A stretch of DNA of 64,000 bases, from the NCBI GenBank assembly GCA_037178975.1, contig JASJZH010000004.1:6386001-6450000 (forward strand). Direction: 5' to 3'. This document shows, in pieces, positions 34,355-44,817 of the stretch; positions within the stretch are counted from its first letter, which is position 1; each line of letters opens with the position of its first letter. The DNA is from Oscheius tipulae. Its lineage: Eukaryota > Nematoda > Chromadorea > Rhabditida > Rhabditidae. The notes below the pieces were generated by a model. The model saw nothing but the letters and a program-made list of their open reading frames with translations, did no database searches and had not been told where the DNA came from. Position numbers and translations under genes: made by a program.

Positions 34355-36896
34355 CGTCGAAACATTGGCGCCTGAAAAAAAGTTTTTTTCCAAAACAGCT
34401 GAGTCATGATAAGAATGAGAGGATCGATTTGAAAAGTGTCTGTGGGGGCTAGTGGCGAGCAGTGAGATAAGATAAGGCTCGCGTAAAGAAGAGTGATTCA
34501 AGGCTGCGCGGAAGAAGTGACAGTTTTCTTCGAGAAAAGAGCCATGTTAGAAGGGAGACGAGATGACTCAAGAAGGGCACGAGATGAAAGCAGCTTGCCG
34601 AAACTAAATAAATAAACTACGGAGACGTACGACAACATTTACGGGGGGCGAATGGCACGGCGCTTGACCATTTGGTCCAAGTGTGTTTTCTATACAGTCA
34701 CTGAGCAGAAAGCAATTAGGGGAGCTAGCTCGAGGATGAGAGAGAGTAATGGGCAGAACAAACAAAGACGAAGTGGGTCCCAAAAATGGATGGGACAGGA
34801 CAACCTTTGGGAATGATGAAAAAAATCTCGAGTTCTGAACTGAACCTTTAACTCTCACCGGAAGATGAAACTGCCCTTTGTGAAACGGCTTAAGATTCAC
34901 GTTGCCCACCCTTGAGACTTGTGGAAAACAATGGAAAAAAGTGAGGTTAGAAATATAAGAGCTGTCACCTTGGATGCACCAGTTCGATAAAATCTAAAGA
35001 CACGAAGAGATGTCTGCAAATGACGGTCGAACTTGGTCACTCGTCCAACTGGGGTTAATTAGAGAAGCGAAAAGAGAAACCTCAGATTGGGAAATCGATT
35101 TGCTTTTTGCGAAAATCGGTACTGGATCCGAAGTGGTAGATTATAGCCGAGGGATATGCATCCATAACAAGAGAAGAGTATAAACGTTCGGGAAAGAAGG
35201 CTGGAAAAGATAGAAGCGGCTACTAAGAGAGAGAGTGGGCGCCATTTTACTATCCTGCCATAAATCGCAACTACAGGGTCGGCCCGCAGGTACGGGCGGG
35301 ATAAACACTAAGAAAAGAGCAAGGACGAGGTCGATGAGTGCGTAATAGTGATGAGTATGGGAGGTGGAGGTGAGTCGTGGGATAGAGAGAGAGACGGCCT
35401 ATAGGCCGATAGACAGACCGACGAGATACCCACAAGGTCGGCCGAGGGGCGGGCACTCGCTCGTCGAGGAAAACAGTTCGCGCGTGGCAAACTGACACAG
35501 ATACCCATTGAGTAGAGAGAGGAGATCGCTCTACAATTAGGGAATTAGTCGGCGAACGGGATGCCAAAGGACAGTACTGTACGAGCAATTATCGGGACAC
35601 AAAAAGAGCTGGTCGAGACACACTTCCGGTTAAGCAATACCCGACAGGATAACATTTGCCTCTCACAATCAAGCTAGTCTCGAACATTATAAGACCATTT
35701 TAGTGAGATAGGCGAAAGATCTAACGCTTGTAAATGACCAGTCAGAACTTTTGCTCCAGTTACCGGGTTAGAGATCTTGAAATATGATACGACTCACAGC
35801 AAAAAATAGTGAAAAGAGAGGGAAGAAAATGAAGGAAGTCTCCAGCTTGAGTGTCTGGCAATTACTGGCAATAAGATGTTCGGACTGTAATAGAACAAGT
35901 ATTGGCTCGAGTGGTCAGACCCCAGCTGTAGCCTTGAGGTAAATAAACACGGTGGCAGCCAGCCGACTGACGGGCTGCCTCGCGGAGGAGAAAAGGTGCT
36001 CTAACTAGTCTTCGCTTTTGATGTCCGTTTTCAATGGGTGCCACAAAGAAACTCTCGTAAAGGTGGAGAGTCTGTACATATCGGGATTTGCATAATAAGG
36101 TTAGTTCACTTGATTAGAGCAGACGCTGCACTCAATCAGTGTGACTCAAGAGGAGACTTGAGGTTATTTTAGCATCGGACAAGGCTACAGACTATGAGTC
36201 AACGTTCAAAAGTGAAAAACTTTGCAGACAGATCTTGCAACCAGGCTAGAGTATATTTAGTGCAGAATAAACTATGCCGACAATGGTCAAGAGGAAAAAG
36301 AGATTGGCAAATAAATGCCTACCTGGAAACATGACTCTTAGAACCGATTTGGGTTGCACGGTGTTCGCAAAAGTATTTAGTAAAGCAGCTCAACGGGCTA
36401 CACGCTTTTACCGTTGATCGCTTTGGATGATATTTTTGAAAAGGTGTATCGGCTGAAATCATTGATCGAATCTGATTTGTACGGTTCAATCCTTCCGGGC
36501 ATCACTCTTCAAACCCGAGGATGGGAGTCAGTTCAAAGTTTACATTCTCAATCACGACATTTAAACTGTGACTACCCATGGTCCCAAAGCGCTCAACCCA
36601 TTTTTAGCAAAAATCTAACACCTCTGAAAACATGCTGCGATTTGATAGTTTTGCGGCAAATTTTTCCACCAACGCGATGTCCTCTTATCAGGACCGCGTT
36701 CACCCCTTTTGTCGACCCCAGTTCGACATTTTCGCCTTATTGCCGTCTTTTGTGACCTCTCGATGCTGACAATTAGTAGCAACTGATGCAACCCCCGAGA
36801 GCTGGTATAAAGACTATGTCAACTCTGTGCCTTTTTCCTGCGCGTACTTTGTACCTCTTCCTTTAAATAAGGAAATTGAGAGCCAGTTTTATAGCA
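34355..36896. other. Large intergenic interval between divergent genes
   Basis: About 2.5 kb separate the start of the Sidekick gene (minus) from that of the first dehydrogenase (plus). I see no coding exon with family resemblance. Purine-rich blocks (GAGAGAG around 35.2-35.4 kb) and several short open frames occur. This is the best place for Sidekick's neural promoter and enhancers, by position only. Confidence 0.5.
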
Positions 36897-38136
36897 ATGG
36901 CTTTAGTCGGACAGGTCGCCATCGTTACTGGAGCTTCCAGAGGAATCGGTATGTTTGTTTTCAGCTCAAGGTACATGAGCGTCCAGGAAGAGGCATTGCT
37001 CTCCAACTGGGAGAGGCTGGAGCAACAGTTTATGTGACTGGACGTAAGCCATCTGAGACGGACGGAAGCTCTCAACTTGAACAGACAGCCCAGGGTTGGT
37101 TGTTTATGTCTGCGAGCTATTGAGATTCTAGAAATCACGGATCGTGGAGGAAGAGGAATCCCAGTCTTCGTCGATCATGGAAACATGGATGAAGTGAAGG
37201 ATCTATTTGGAAAGATTGAGAAGGAGAACGATGGACGTCTTGATATCCTGGTCAACAACGCCTACGCCGCTGTCCATGTAAGTATAGGAAAAAACTGTCG
37301 CGGGCAAAGAACTACAATCTAGCAAGCAGAGATCTCTGTCCTTGCTTTGTTGTCACTCCCGAGGTTACATAATAGCTTTCAGACGATTAGCAAGAACATG
37401 GGAAGACGGTTCTTCGAATGCCCACCTGAAATGTGGGACGAGGTGAACAATGTCGGTCTCCGAAACCACTACTATTGTTCCGTTTACGCAGCCAGAATTA
37501 TGGATCGGCAGAAAAACGGCCTCATCGTAAATGTTTCCTCAGTTGGAGGTCTTAGGTACCTCTTCAACGTCCCTTACGGTGTAAGTTACTTGTACTCTTA
37601 TTGGCTCTTACAGAAGTTTTGTATTCAATTTATGCAATTTTTTCTAGGTTGGAAAACAAGCACTCGACAGACTCTCCGACGACATGTCTGTTGAACTGAA
37701 GCGCAGTAACGTCACCGTTGTATCTATCTGGCCTGGAGCTGTCAGAACAGAGTACATGGAGAAGGCTTACAGTCCGGACTCGAAGAAAGCCAATGTGAAC
37801 CCGGATTTGGCAAAAATGTTTCATGAGGGAGAAACTGTCGAGTATCCGGGCAAGGCTATCGTTGCTTTGGCCAAAGATCCCCACAGACTCAACAAGACGG
37901 GAAGAATCCTAATCACCTCCGATCTGGGCGCAGAATACGGCTTCGTCGATATCGATGGTATCCCTTTGTAAAAGTTTCAAGTTCAGATAATGATTATTCC
38001 AGGCCGCGATCCTCCGAACATGCGTAGCTTGTCCGGAGCCCTGGCACGCCTCGGCTACAAACAAACCGCTGGTTGGATTCCGGAATGGATCAAGCTTCCT
38101 GGCTGGATAATGTGGTCAGCGACCAGCCGTTTGTAA
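36897..38136 (+). CDS. DHRS1-like short-chain dehydrogenase (copy 1)
   Basis: Six exons: 36897-36948, 36987-37094, 37132-37277, 37383-37580, 37648-37957 and 38003-38136 (315 aa). This is a classical SDR: the cofactor motif [16 protein letters not shown], the structural NNA (LVNNAYA), a serine in NVSSVGGLRYLFNVPYGVGK with catalytic Y-x3-K (YGVGK), and PGAVRTE. Length and the long C-terminal extension (GRDPPNMRSLSGALARLG, GWIPEWIKLPGW) match DHRS1. DHRS1 is an NAD(P)H-dependent oxidoreductase of the ER membrane acting on steroids and xenobiotics; the nematode substrate is unknown. The hydrophobic C-terminal end may associate with membrane. The second copy starts about 870 bp downstream with the same intron positions, so this is a tandem duplication. 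Confidence 0.93.
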
Positions 38137-38157
38137 ATATCGTAGCCACGCTCATCG

Positions 38158-38163
38158 AATAAA
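38158..38163 (+). terminator. Poly(A) signal of dehydrogenase 1
   Basis: AATAAA 21 nt after the stop codon. Confidence 0.6.
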
Positions 38164-38397
38164 TATTGGAACTGATTGAAAGGAAATGGATGAAAAGGGA
38201 CGTGTAGTTTGTTCTTTGCCCATCCTGACCCCCTGTTGTTGTTTATCGCTGGTCGCATCGATTTCTCCCGCTCTTGTTAGCACTACGCCGTTTTTCTCTA
38301 CTATTGCGGCGCTTGATAATATTTCCTGCAACACTCTAGTTTAAAAGTCTCCTTTTTCATTGTTGAGTTTTAATTAAACGAAAGTATGACATTATAC

Positions 38398-38838
38398 GGT
38401 AATACTTCGGCAGGCATTCGAATTTTTTCGCGCGCAATTTCGTTTTTTGGCGCGGATTCAATTTTTCTTTTATTTTTCAAACTTTTCCCAGTTTTATCGC
38501 TCATTTTTGCTATTTTTTTTTCGTATTTGTCTCGTTTTATCACTTTTGTCCTCAACAAATGGTCTGCTATGCATCTAGAAAGATAAATGTAGCAGCTACA
38601 GCCCGTTTTGAAAATTTTTTCGCATTTACAGACAATTCGAGAAGAGTGACGCGTTGTTTTAAAACGTTGTTCTACGGATAAACGGCAGAAATGCCCGACA
38701 ATATACGAAAAAATAGCAAAAATGAGCGATAAAACTGGGAAAAGCTTGAAAAATAAAAGAAAAATTGAATCCGCGCCAAAAAACGAAATTGCGCGCGAAA
38801 AAATTCAAATGATGCGTGTTGCCTGCCGAAGTATTACC
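38398..38838. mobile_element. Foldback MITE, hAT-like, family A copy 1
   Basis: A 441-bp element begins GGTAATACTTCGGCAGGC and ends with the complement, GCCTGCCGAAGTATTACC. It is flanked on both sides by the perfect 8-bp duplication CATTATAC (38390-38397 and 38839-38846). The terminal repeats extend inward for roughly 170 bp, making most of it a long hairpin; the centre has no coding capacity. An 8-bp duplication is typical of hAT-superfamily insertions, so this is probably a non-autonomous hAT derivative. It sits between the two dehydrogenase genes. Confidence 0.85.
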
Positions 38839-39006
38839 CATTATACAACTTTATAATATTGCTCAAAACAAAAAGTCCAAAGCGAGCTCTTCTCTAGTTT
38901 TGTTCGCTCACTGATAAGATACCCCTTTCATAGAACCCAGCTTACTTCAGCCGCTTTGGGTCCTTTCGAGTAGTTTCTCCTCTGTTCGAACTCATTCTTC
39001 CAGAAA

Positions 39007-40594
39007 ATGTCTCTTGTTGGCAAGATAGCAATTGTCACCGGTGCTTCGAGAGGAATTGGAAGAGGAATTGCTCTTCAATTGGGATCAGCCGGAGCCACAG
39101 TCTATGTCACTGGTCGCAAACCACAGGACAGTCTTTCCTCGAAAGTCGAAGGAATGCCTCATCTGGAAGAGACCGCAAGAGGTATTTTTTGTCTTGAAAT
39201 TTTCGAATGAACTTGCAGAGATCACTGAGAGAGGAGGAAAAGGCATAGCCTCGTTTGTCGACCATTCGAACATGGATGAAGTGAGACGTTTCTTCGAGAA
39301 AGTTCAAGAGGAACAGGGTGGCCAGCTGGACATTTTGGTCAACAATGCCTATTCGGGAGTCAAGGTAAGTATTTGGTAATAGTTCGGCAGGCGACTCGTT
39401 TCATTCAAACGGTTTTTCGCGCGCATTTTTGAATTTGGCGGTATTTTGAAATCTTCTTCTCGTTTATGATTTTCTACGCCTTTTCACTGCTTTTCTCAAA
39501 TTTTTGCTTTACTTTTCATGTCTTTTCTTGCTCACTGCAAGAAATAAAAACTAAGACTGCCTTATTCTCCGTTGGTACAATCTGCTCCCGTCTGTTGGTC
39601 AACCAACAATTATCATTATACAAGGCAATCCTAGTTTTTATTTCTTGCAGCGAACAAGAAAAGACATGAAAAGTAAAGCAAAAATGTGAGAAAAGCAGTG
39701 AAAAGGCATAGAAATCGTAAACGAAGATTTCAAAATCCCGCCGAATTCAAAAATGCGCGCAAAAATCTCTTTGAACGAAACGAGCCGCCTGCCGAACTAT
39801 TACCAAGTATTTTGTCCACAAGCAAAAATTCAAACAAAGGCTATCACTGACAATCTCGGTAAAAAGTTCTACGACTGTGAGCCAGAAATGTGGGATGAGA
39901 TCAACAATGTTGGTCTTCGCAACCATTATTTCTGCTCAGTCTATGCGGCCAGAATGATGTCCAAAAAGAAGGACGGTCTCATTGTCAACATCTCTTCTGC
40001 CGGAGGATTACAGTCAGTTCACATATTGAGCATTTTTAGTTTTCTTTGCAGGTACATTTTCAACGTCGTGAGTCTATCGTGAGTATTTGCTTATAATTAG
40101 TTATAGCCATATGGAGTTGGAAAACAGGCTGTCGACCGTCTTGGAGAAGATATGGCCCATGAGCTGAAGAGTGACAATGTTACCGTGATAACACTCTGGC
40201 CTGGGGCTGTCAAGACAGAGCTGATCACAAACTACTTTGAGAAGACAGGAAGTGTCATGGGTACGGAGACCATGACAGAGTCGTTCATGAACGGAGAGAC
40301 TATCGAATATCCGGGTAAGGCCGTAGTGGCGGTGGCTCAGGATCCGAAGAAGATGAGAAAGACTGGAAAGATTCTGATCACAGCCGATTTGGGAGCCGAG
40401 TACGGGTTCAAGGATATCGATGGTGGGTTCTTTTTTTGCTATTCCATAGGAACTTTTCAGGAAGAGATCCTCCCAACTTGAGAAGTCTGTCAGGTTGCTT
40501 GAAACATCTTGGCTGGAAGACAACGGCCAGTTTCATTCCGAGCTTCATAAAACTACCTGGAATCGTCATGTGGGCCGCCACGTGTCGTCTGTAG
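39007..40594 (+). CDS. DHRS1-like short-chain dehydrogenase (copy 2)
   Basis: Six exons: 39007-39181, 39219-39364, 39840-40012, 40052-40067, 40107-40422 and 40461-40594 (319 aa). It carries the same SDR landmarks as copy 1: [47 protein letters not shown] and PGAVKTE, and the same C-terminal block [18 protein letters not shown] with a hydrophobic end. It differs from copy 1 in one extra intron, leaving a 16-nt exon (40052-40067), and in an insert between KTE and the ETIEYPGKA box. The third intron (39365-39839) contains a complete foldback element; without it the intron would be 37 nt. The splice sites remain intact, so the gene should still be functional. Confidence 0.92.
39375..39804. mobile_element. 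Foldback MITE, family A copy 2, inside a gene intron
   Basis: 430 bp, with ends GGTAATAGTTCGGCAGGC / GCCTGCCGAACTATTACC and an exact 8-bp duplication AAGTATTT (39367-39374 and 39805-39812). The duplicated bases include part of the intron's own donor region (GTAAGTATTT). The arms are long inverted repeats with a central spacer; no transposase frame is present. Confidence 0.88.
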
Positions 40595-40691
40595 TTCCGT
40601 ACATTTCTGCTCCTTTGATTTCAATCATACCCTCTAATAAAAACTCAATTTCCTTTCGCCAACGGAGTATTCGCGTCTTGCCACTTCCTCA

Positions 40692-41775
40692 ATGTTCTCC
40701 GTCCCTATTGAATTCGTTCCTATCGGTCTCTTCTTCGGATTCTGTGGCATTTTCGGCTCTATTGGAAACATCATCATTCTGATCGCAACAGTTAGATCGA
40801 AGCAAATGAGATCACCTTGTAACGCGATAATTTTTATGACGTGTCTCATCGATCTCATGCAGTTACAAGGACACTGGGCTCATCTTCATTACATTTTCAC
40901 TGGAGGTAGAGCTTTAAAGGTTAAAAAAAAAAGTTAAAACATTCCAGTTCTTCTCTCCCAAGAAAAGTGCTTTTACATCAATTGTGTTGCCATCACCGGT
41001 CTCGCGATGGGTTCACCTCTAACGTTGGCTGTCGCCGTCGACAGACTCGTAGCTATTGGCTATCCAGTCAGGTCAGACTGAAAAATGATATAATTGGTCG
41101 AATTAATTCAGGTATACAAACTACCAGAAAAATCCGAGTTGGTTTCTTCTTCGTCTAGGTATTCTGCCATTTGCTCTCGGCATACTGACCCTAATCTCTG
41201 GATTCACGAGCACGAACAAAGAGTAACTCAATTTAAGTCCAGAAGCTGTTCCTAGACTCGTTGAATGTTCTCTTTCTGCTGCCTTCACGCCTATAACCGA
41301 GCCTTACGGAAAAATCATATTTTTCTTCTATCTCCTGACCGGAATCGTTTATTCCGTCGTCATTGTGATTATGAGGAAAAAGGGAGCGAGTAGGGAATTC
41401 GATTTGCGTGGTCTAACAACAGCTCAGATAGACAGTTTACCGCTGCCTTCAAATCGGTTTCTGTCATACTTCTTCTCGTTCTTTTGACATTTCTCACGTC
41501 CATCACAACAATAAACATTGCTATGGCTCTCGATCTGACTGATCATCATCGCAAAGTCTGGTTCGAGTATGCTGGTCTAGGTATCAACTTGGCCATTTCC
41601 CTCAACTTTGTTGTTTTCTACTTCTTGAAGTGAGTTCAGAGCACTATTCAGCGAAGAGGACACTTTCAGCAAACAGTATAAGAGAGCTATCCAAGATCTA
41701 TTCGGAAAATCATCGATGCGAGTCAGTGTGACTTCAATTCAAGGTGTCTCTATTCATAAAAACACTTATTTGTGA
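40692..41775 (+). CDS. srsx-type 7TM chemoreceptor
   Basis: Six exons: 40692-40905, 40948-41071, 41112-41222, 41256-41389, 41428-41629 and 41670-41775 (296 aa). Helix 1 ends GSIGNIIILIATVRSKQMRS, the GN of rhodopsin-like receptors; helix 2 is followed by LMQLQGHWAHLHYIFTG, typical of srsx; helix 3 ends AVAVDRLVAIGYPVRY (DR in place of DRY); later helices are LGILPFALGILTLI, IIFFFYLLTGIVYSVVIV, SVSVILLLVLLTFL and GLGINLAISLNFVVFYFL. It should be a nematode chemosensory GPCR of unknown ligand. The gene starts only 97 nt after the second dehydrogenase on the same strand, close enough for an operon, but such spacing is not proof. AATAAA directly follows the stop. Confidence 0.85.
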
Positions 41776-41781
41776 AATAAA
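41776..41781 (+). terminator. Poly(A) signal of the srsx gene
   Basis: AATAAA immediately after the TGA stop. Confidence 0.55.
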
Positions 41782-41896
41782 GATGCCTCCTCCGTGTAGC
41801 CAGTTTCCTAAGAGTTCGAGATAAGAGTCTTGTTTCCAAACTAGCCGACTTCTGTCTGGGCTTCGAGATGCAGTTAAGCGTGAACAGTCCATTCGT

Positions 41897-43127
41897 ATGT
41901 CTTCCACAAGATCACGATTGAAGAGTTCTGCGAATGGTATTACCAAGTTCTTCAGTCGTTTGCTGCGTCAAAGATTCCACTCTCGGATCTTTCTCATTCT
42001 ACTCAGCTGTTGTACCATTATTTGGCTACTAACATTCACCTATCAGTTCATGGTCGATACTGTCTGATACTCAAAATTGCTTTGTTTTAGAGGGTGTCAG
42101 ATGAATTGGAAATCGCGGAAGAATACGTATCAGATGTGTACGGAAAAAACGAACGAAAACCGGCAAATTATTGCGTTTCGAAATAATTCGAAGAACTTTT
42201 CAGAGTAGGACTTCCATCCTAGAAGGAGTCTACGTTAGAGACGTCTTTCGAACAGCTGACGACGAACTGGTCTTATTCTTCCTGAAAGACTACCGTAACG
42301 AGTGAGTCAAGTGAGAAAAGAAAAATACTTTTAGAGTCACCGTGGCAGCGAAAATCGAAAGAAACTATCAAAACTTTACGACCCACTGTTACTATCCTGT
42401 GTGTAAGGGAACTTTCGAAGATTGTTCGTTTCAAGGCAGGGACACTTCGTGCCAAAAACGAAAATTGTAGACTATATTGCTACATTGACTGTTTCCAAAC
42501 GATTCACCGACACTTCCGTCACTGTCATGCTCCTCCAGAACCAACTAGAGTACACGTTTGACATCATGTAGGTTTCGGATTTCTTTTCAAGCTCAGAAAT
42601 CTAGAGATGTTCGGGGGAACGGAACCTTTGTGCACGAACTGGGAGTCGTGCTTCAGCATATTCTCTAGTTCCAAGCCAGCCCATCGCGATGAGGTACTGT
42701 CACTGCCCAACCTCAGCAGACAGCTAAATAAGAGCTACTTTGTCAGGATTACGACAAATCCCTTTGCAGGTGGATCAAGTAAGTTTGTAATTGAATAGAA
42801 AGTAGACCACGAAATGAGTCCCTGGTTCAACACCTACTGGGAGACGTTATTGACCATGAACGACTGTCGTCGTGTCACTGACAGCCACTACAATCGAACA
42901 GTTCGTGGAGGACTCACTCAATGCAGATCGGTCAGGTTCGGAAAGGCTATTTGTGGCAATTGAAGTTTGATTTCAGAGGGTGTGAGCAGTTCCTGACAAC
43001 CCGGGACAAATTCGTGTTTGCCAATAACCGTTGGACGAACATCGCCACACGATTTGAAGCTTTGAGTGATGTCTTTCCAAGGCTGATTCATTGTTTTAAC
43101 CCCCCGGTTTTCAGCTGTCATCATTGA
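41897..43127 (+). CDS. Unknown type II membrane or secretory-pathway protein
   Basis: Eight exons join in phase: 41897-42061, 42091-42174, 42204-42301, 42335-42400, 42436-42567, 42597-42769, 42803-42930 and 42990-43127 (327 aa). A basic cytosolic start precedes one hydrophobic helix (RIFLILLSCCTIIWLLTFTY), so the rest should face the lumen or exterior. That part has spaced cysteines and N-glycosylation sequons (YQNFTTHC, QLNKSYF, YNRTVRGG). Type II topology is usual for Golgi glycosyltransferases, but I see no DxD or known family motif and do not recognise it. All introns are 29-62 nt (29, 29, 33 and 33 nt for four of them), among the shortest here. The gene starts 121 nt after the srsx stop. 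Confidence 0.55.
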
Positions 43128-43647
43128 ATACAGTCTAGCTACTAGTGCTTTCAGTTGGTTCAACTGATGTTAGTTTGTTTGGGAAGTTCACTGTCTCGGA
43201 AGAAAGCATTTAAAAGGCGGCGAGAGGCAGACTACTGCAACTCGTCGTGGTTCTATCATTAAAGACAGATTGAATCAAACATTCTGGCAGCTGGTGAAGA
43301 TAAGGACGTCTTCAATCTAACTCTGATTCGGCTGCGGTACTGAAAGTCTACTTCTCGCTGCTTCCACCTGAAAACCGACAAGAAGGAAAGAAACTACCAA
43401 GTGTTCTGTTTGATTTCTTCTTCATTTTAGAAGAACTCGTAGTCACTGTAACCACTTCGACACGACTCTAGTCTCTAATATCTGATTTGAGTTGATGCGA
43501 AACAATTGTTAAAGATCGGGCGGGAGACAGTAGCAAACACCAGCCCTGATTCGGTAGACGCCGACGGAGGAAGATTGGTAGGAGGCAACGAAGCATCAGT
43601 AGAAGACGACAGCACACGGGAACAACAAGCGAGCAAGTGAACTCCAA
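43128..43647. other. Intergenic
   Basis: No gene recognised between the unknown type II protein and the decayed receptor. Confidence 0.5.
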
Positions 43648-44621
43648 GTGGCATGTTTATTCTCCGAGCAGACAGCGAAGCTCTGGGACGATACAAGTAT
43701 CTTCTATTCCTCCACTTCTTCAGCATTAATCGGCTCGGCTCACGTAACAACGCGGCTCGCTAATTGTACTCCCAACACAACAGATGTCCAGACAGTCGTT
43801 GTCAGCGAGCACACTTGGATTTTCTATGATAAACTTAATGCTCTTCTGTATCCGATCGCAGCCTTTTTTCTGGTCCTGAAAATCTCTTTGGTAAACTAGA
43901 TATCCCGCCGTCTGCCAGTGAGTTCCATTCAGGCTGACGGACAAAATCATTTTCAGACCAGATAAACTAGCGCTCTACACAAACAGACTTTGGCTCGGAG
44001 TGTTTGCAATATGTTTCGGGATTCTGACCTACCACACCTGGATCATGATCTATGGAACGCTCTCAGCATTCTACTGTGAACAACAATATGGCGACGATTT
44101 TAAAAGGGCCACAGGGAAGCATCTCGACAGTACTTCCTATCTGTGCATGCGTTTTACGGTACGGTTTGAATAATATACCCTAGGAGAACAACGAAGTTGC
44201 TCTTAAAAGAGTACTAGTGGCTATTGACTACCTCATGATTGTATCAGTTTCCGAATCTATTATCATTTTATGTACTTCAAAGATAGCGCATACTCTCCGA
44301 ACAGTCTTTGAATCAGAATCGACACGGAGATGGCAGTGGAGGATCCTCATCATGCTGCTCCTACAGGTGCGAATCAGTTTCCAACAGTCAGAACTCTTTT
44401 TCAGCTGATGATTCCGTCATCATCTCGTATTCGCACTACTTTCTATGTTTTCGCACCTTCTTCCCAATTTTCGCCTGGAGAGCGGGCGGAATGGAATATT
44501 GGGTTATAATAATGTTAGCATTCAGCCTGGATTCATTGTGATCTTCTTTTTCATGAAGCTGTACAGAGATAAATACGAATGTCCTCTATCAGCTTGTCCC
44601 CCTCACCTCTCAGAAAGATAA
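43648..44621 (+). pseudogene. Decayed 7TM receptor, sra/srab-like
   Basis: Receptor-like helices appear in order but in different frames: KLNALLYPIAAFFLVLKISL near 43840, LWLGVFAICFGILTYHTWIM near 44000, a C-rich loop (FYCEQQYGDD), YLMIVSVSESIIILCTS near 44240, then HHLVFALLSMFSHLLP near 44420 and FIVIFFFMKLYRDKYE near 44550. The first intron joins only out of phase, another frame change is needed near 44400, and no ATG opens the first exon. The N-terminal NCTPNT and the overall layout suggest the sra/srab superfamily, weakly. It is best read as a chemoreceptor pseudogene, though missed exons could rescue part of it. Confidence 0.5.
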
Positions 44622-44817
44622 GGTACACTAAGTTATTGTCCACAAACCTCCTTTTTCTAAAAAGAACTGTCAAAGAAAGTTCGGAAAGGACACAGTGAAG
44701 TCATCTGTGAGTAATGTTTCTCTGCTGACATCGAGATCTAATCGCCGACCCGCTGTTTCACCTTGACTTTTATGTGCCGCTGTCAACTTCGACCGAGGCT
44801 CCTTCCTCGTCTCAAAA

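Noticed and set aside
36414-36755. 113-codon ORF before the first dehydrogenase
   Set aside because: No recognisable domain; lies in the promoter interval.
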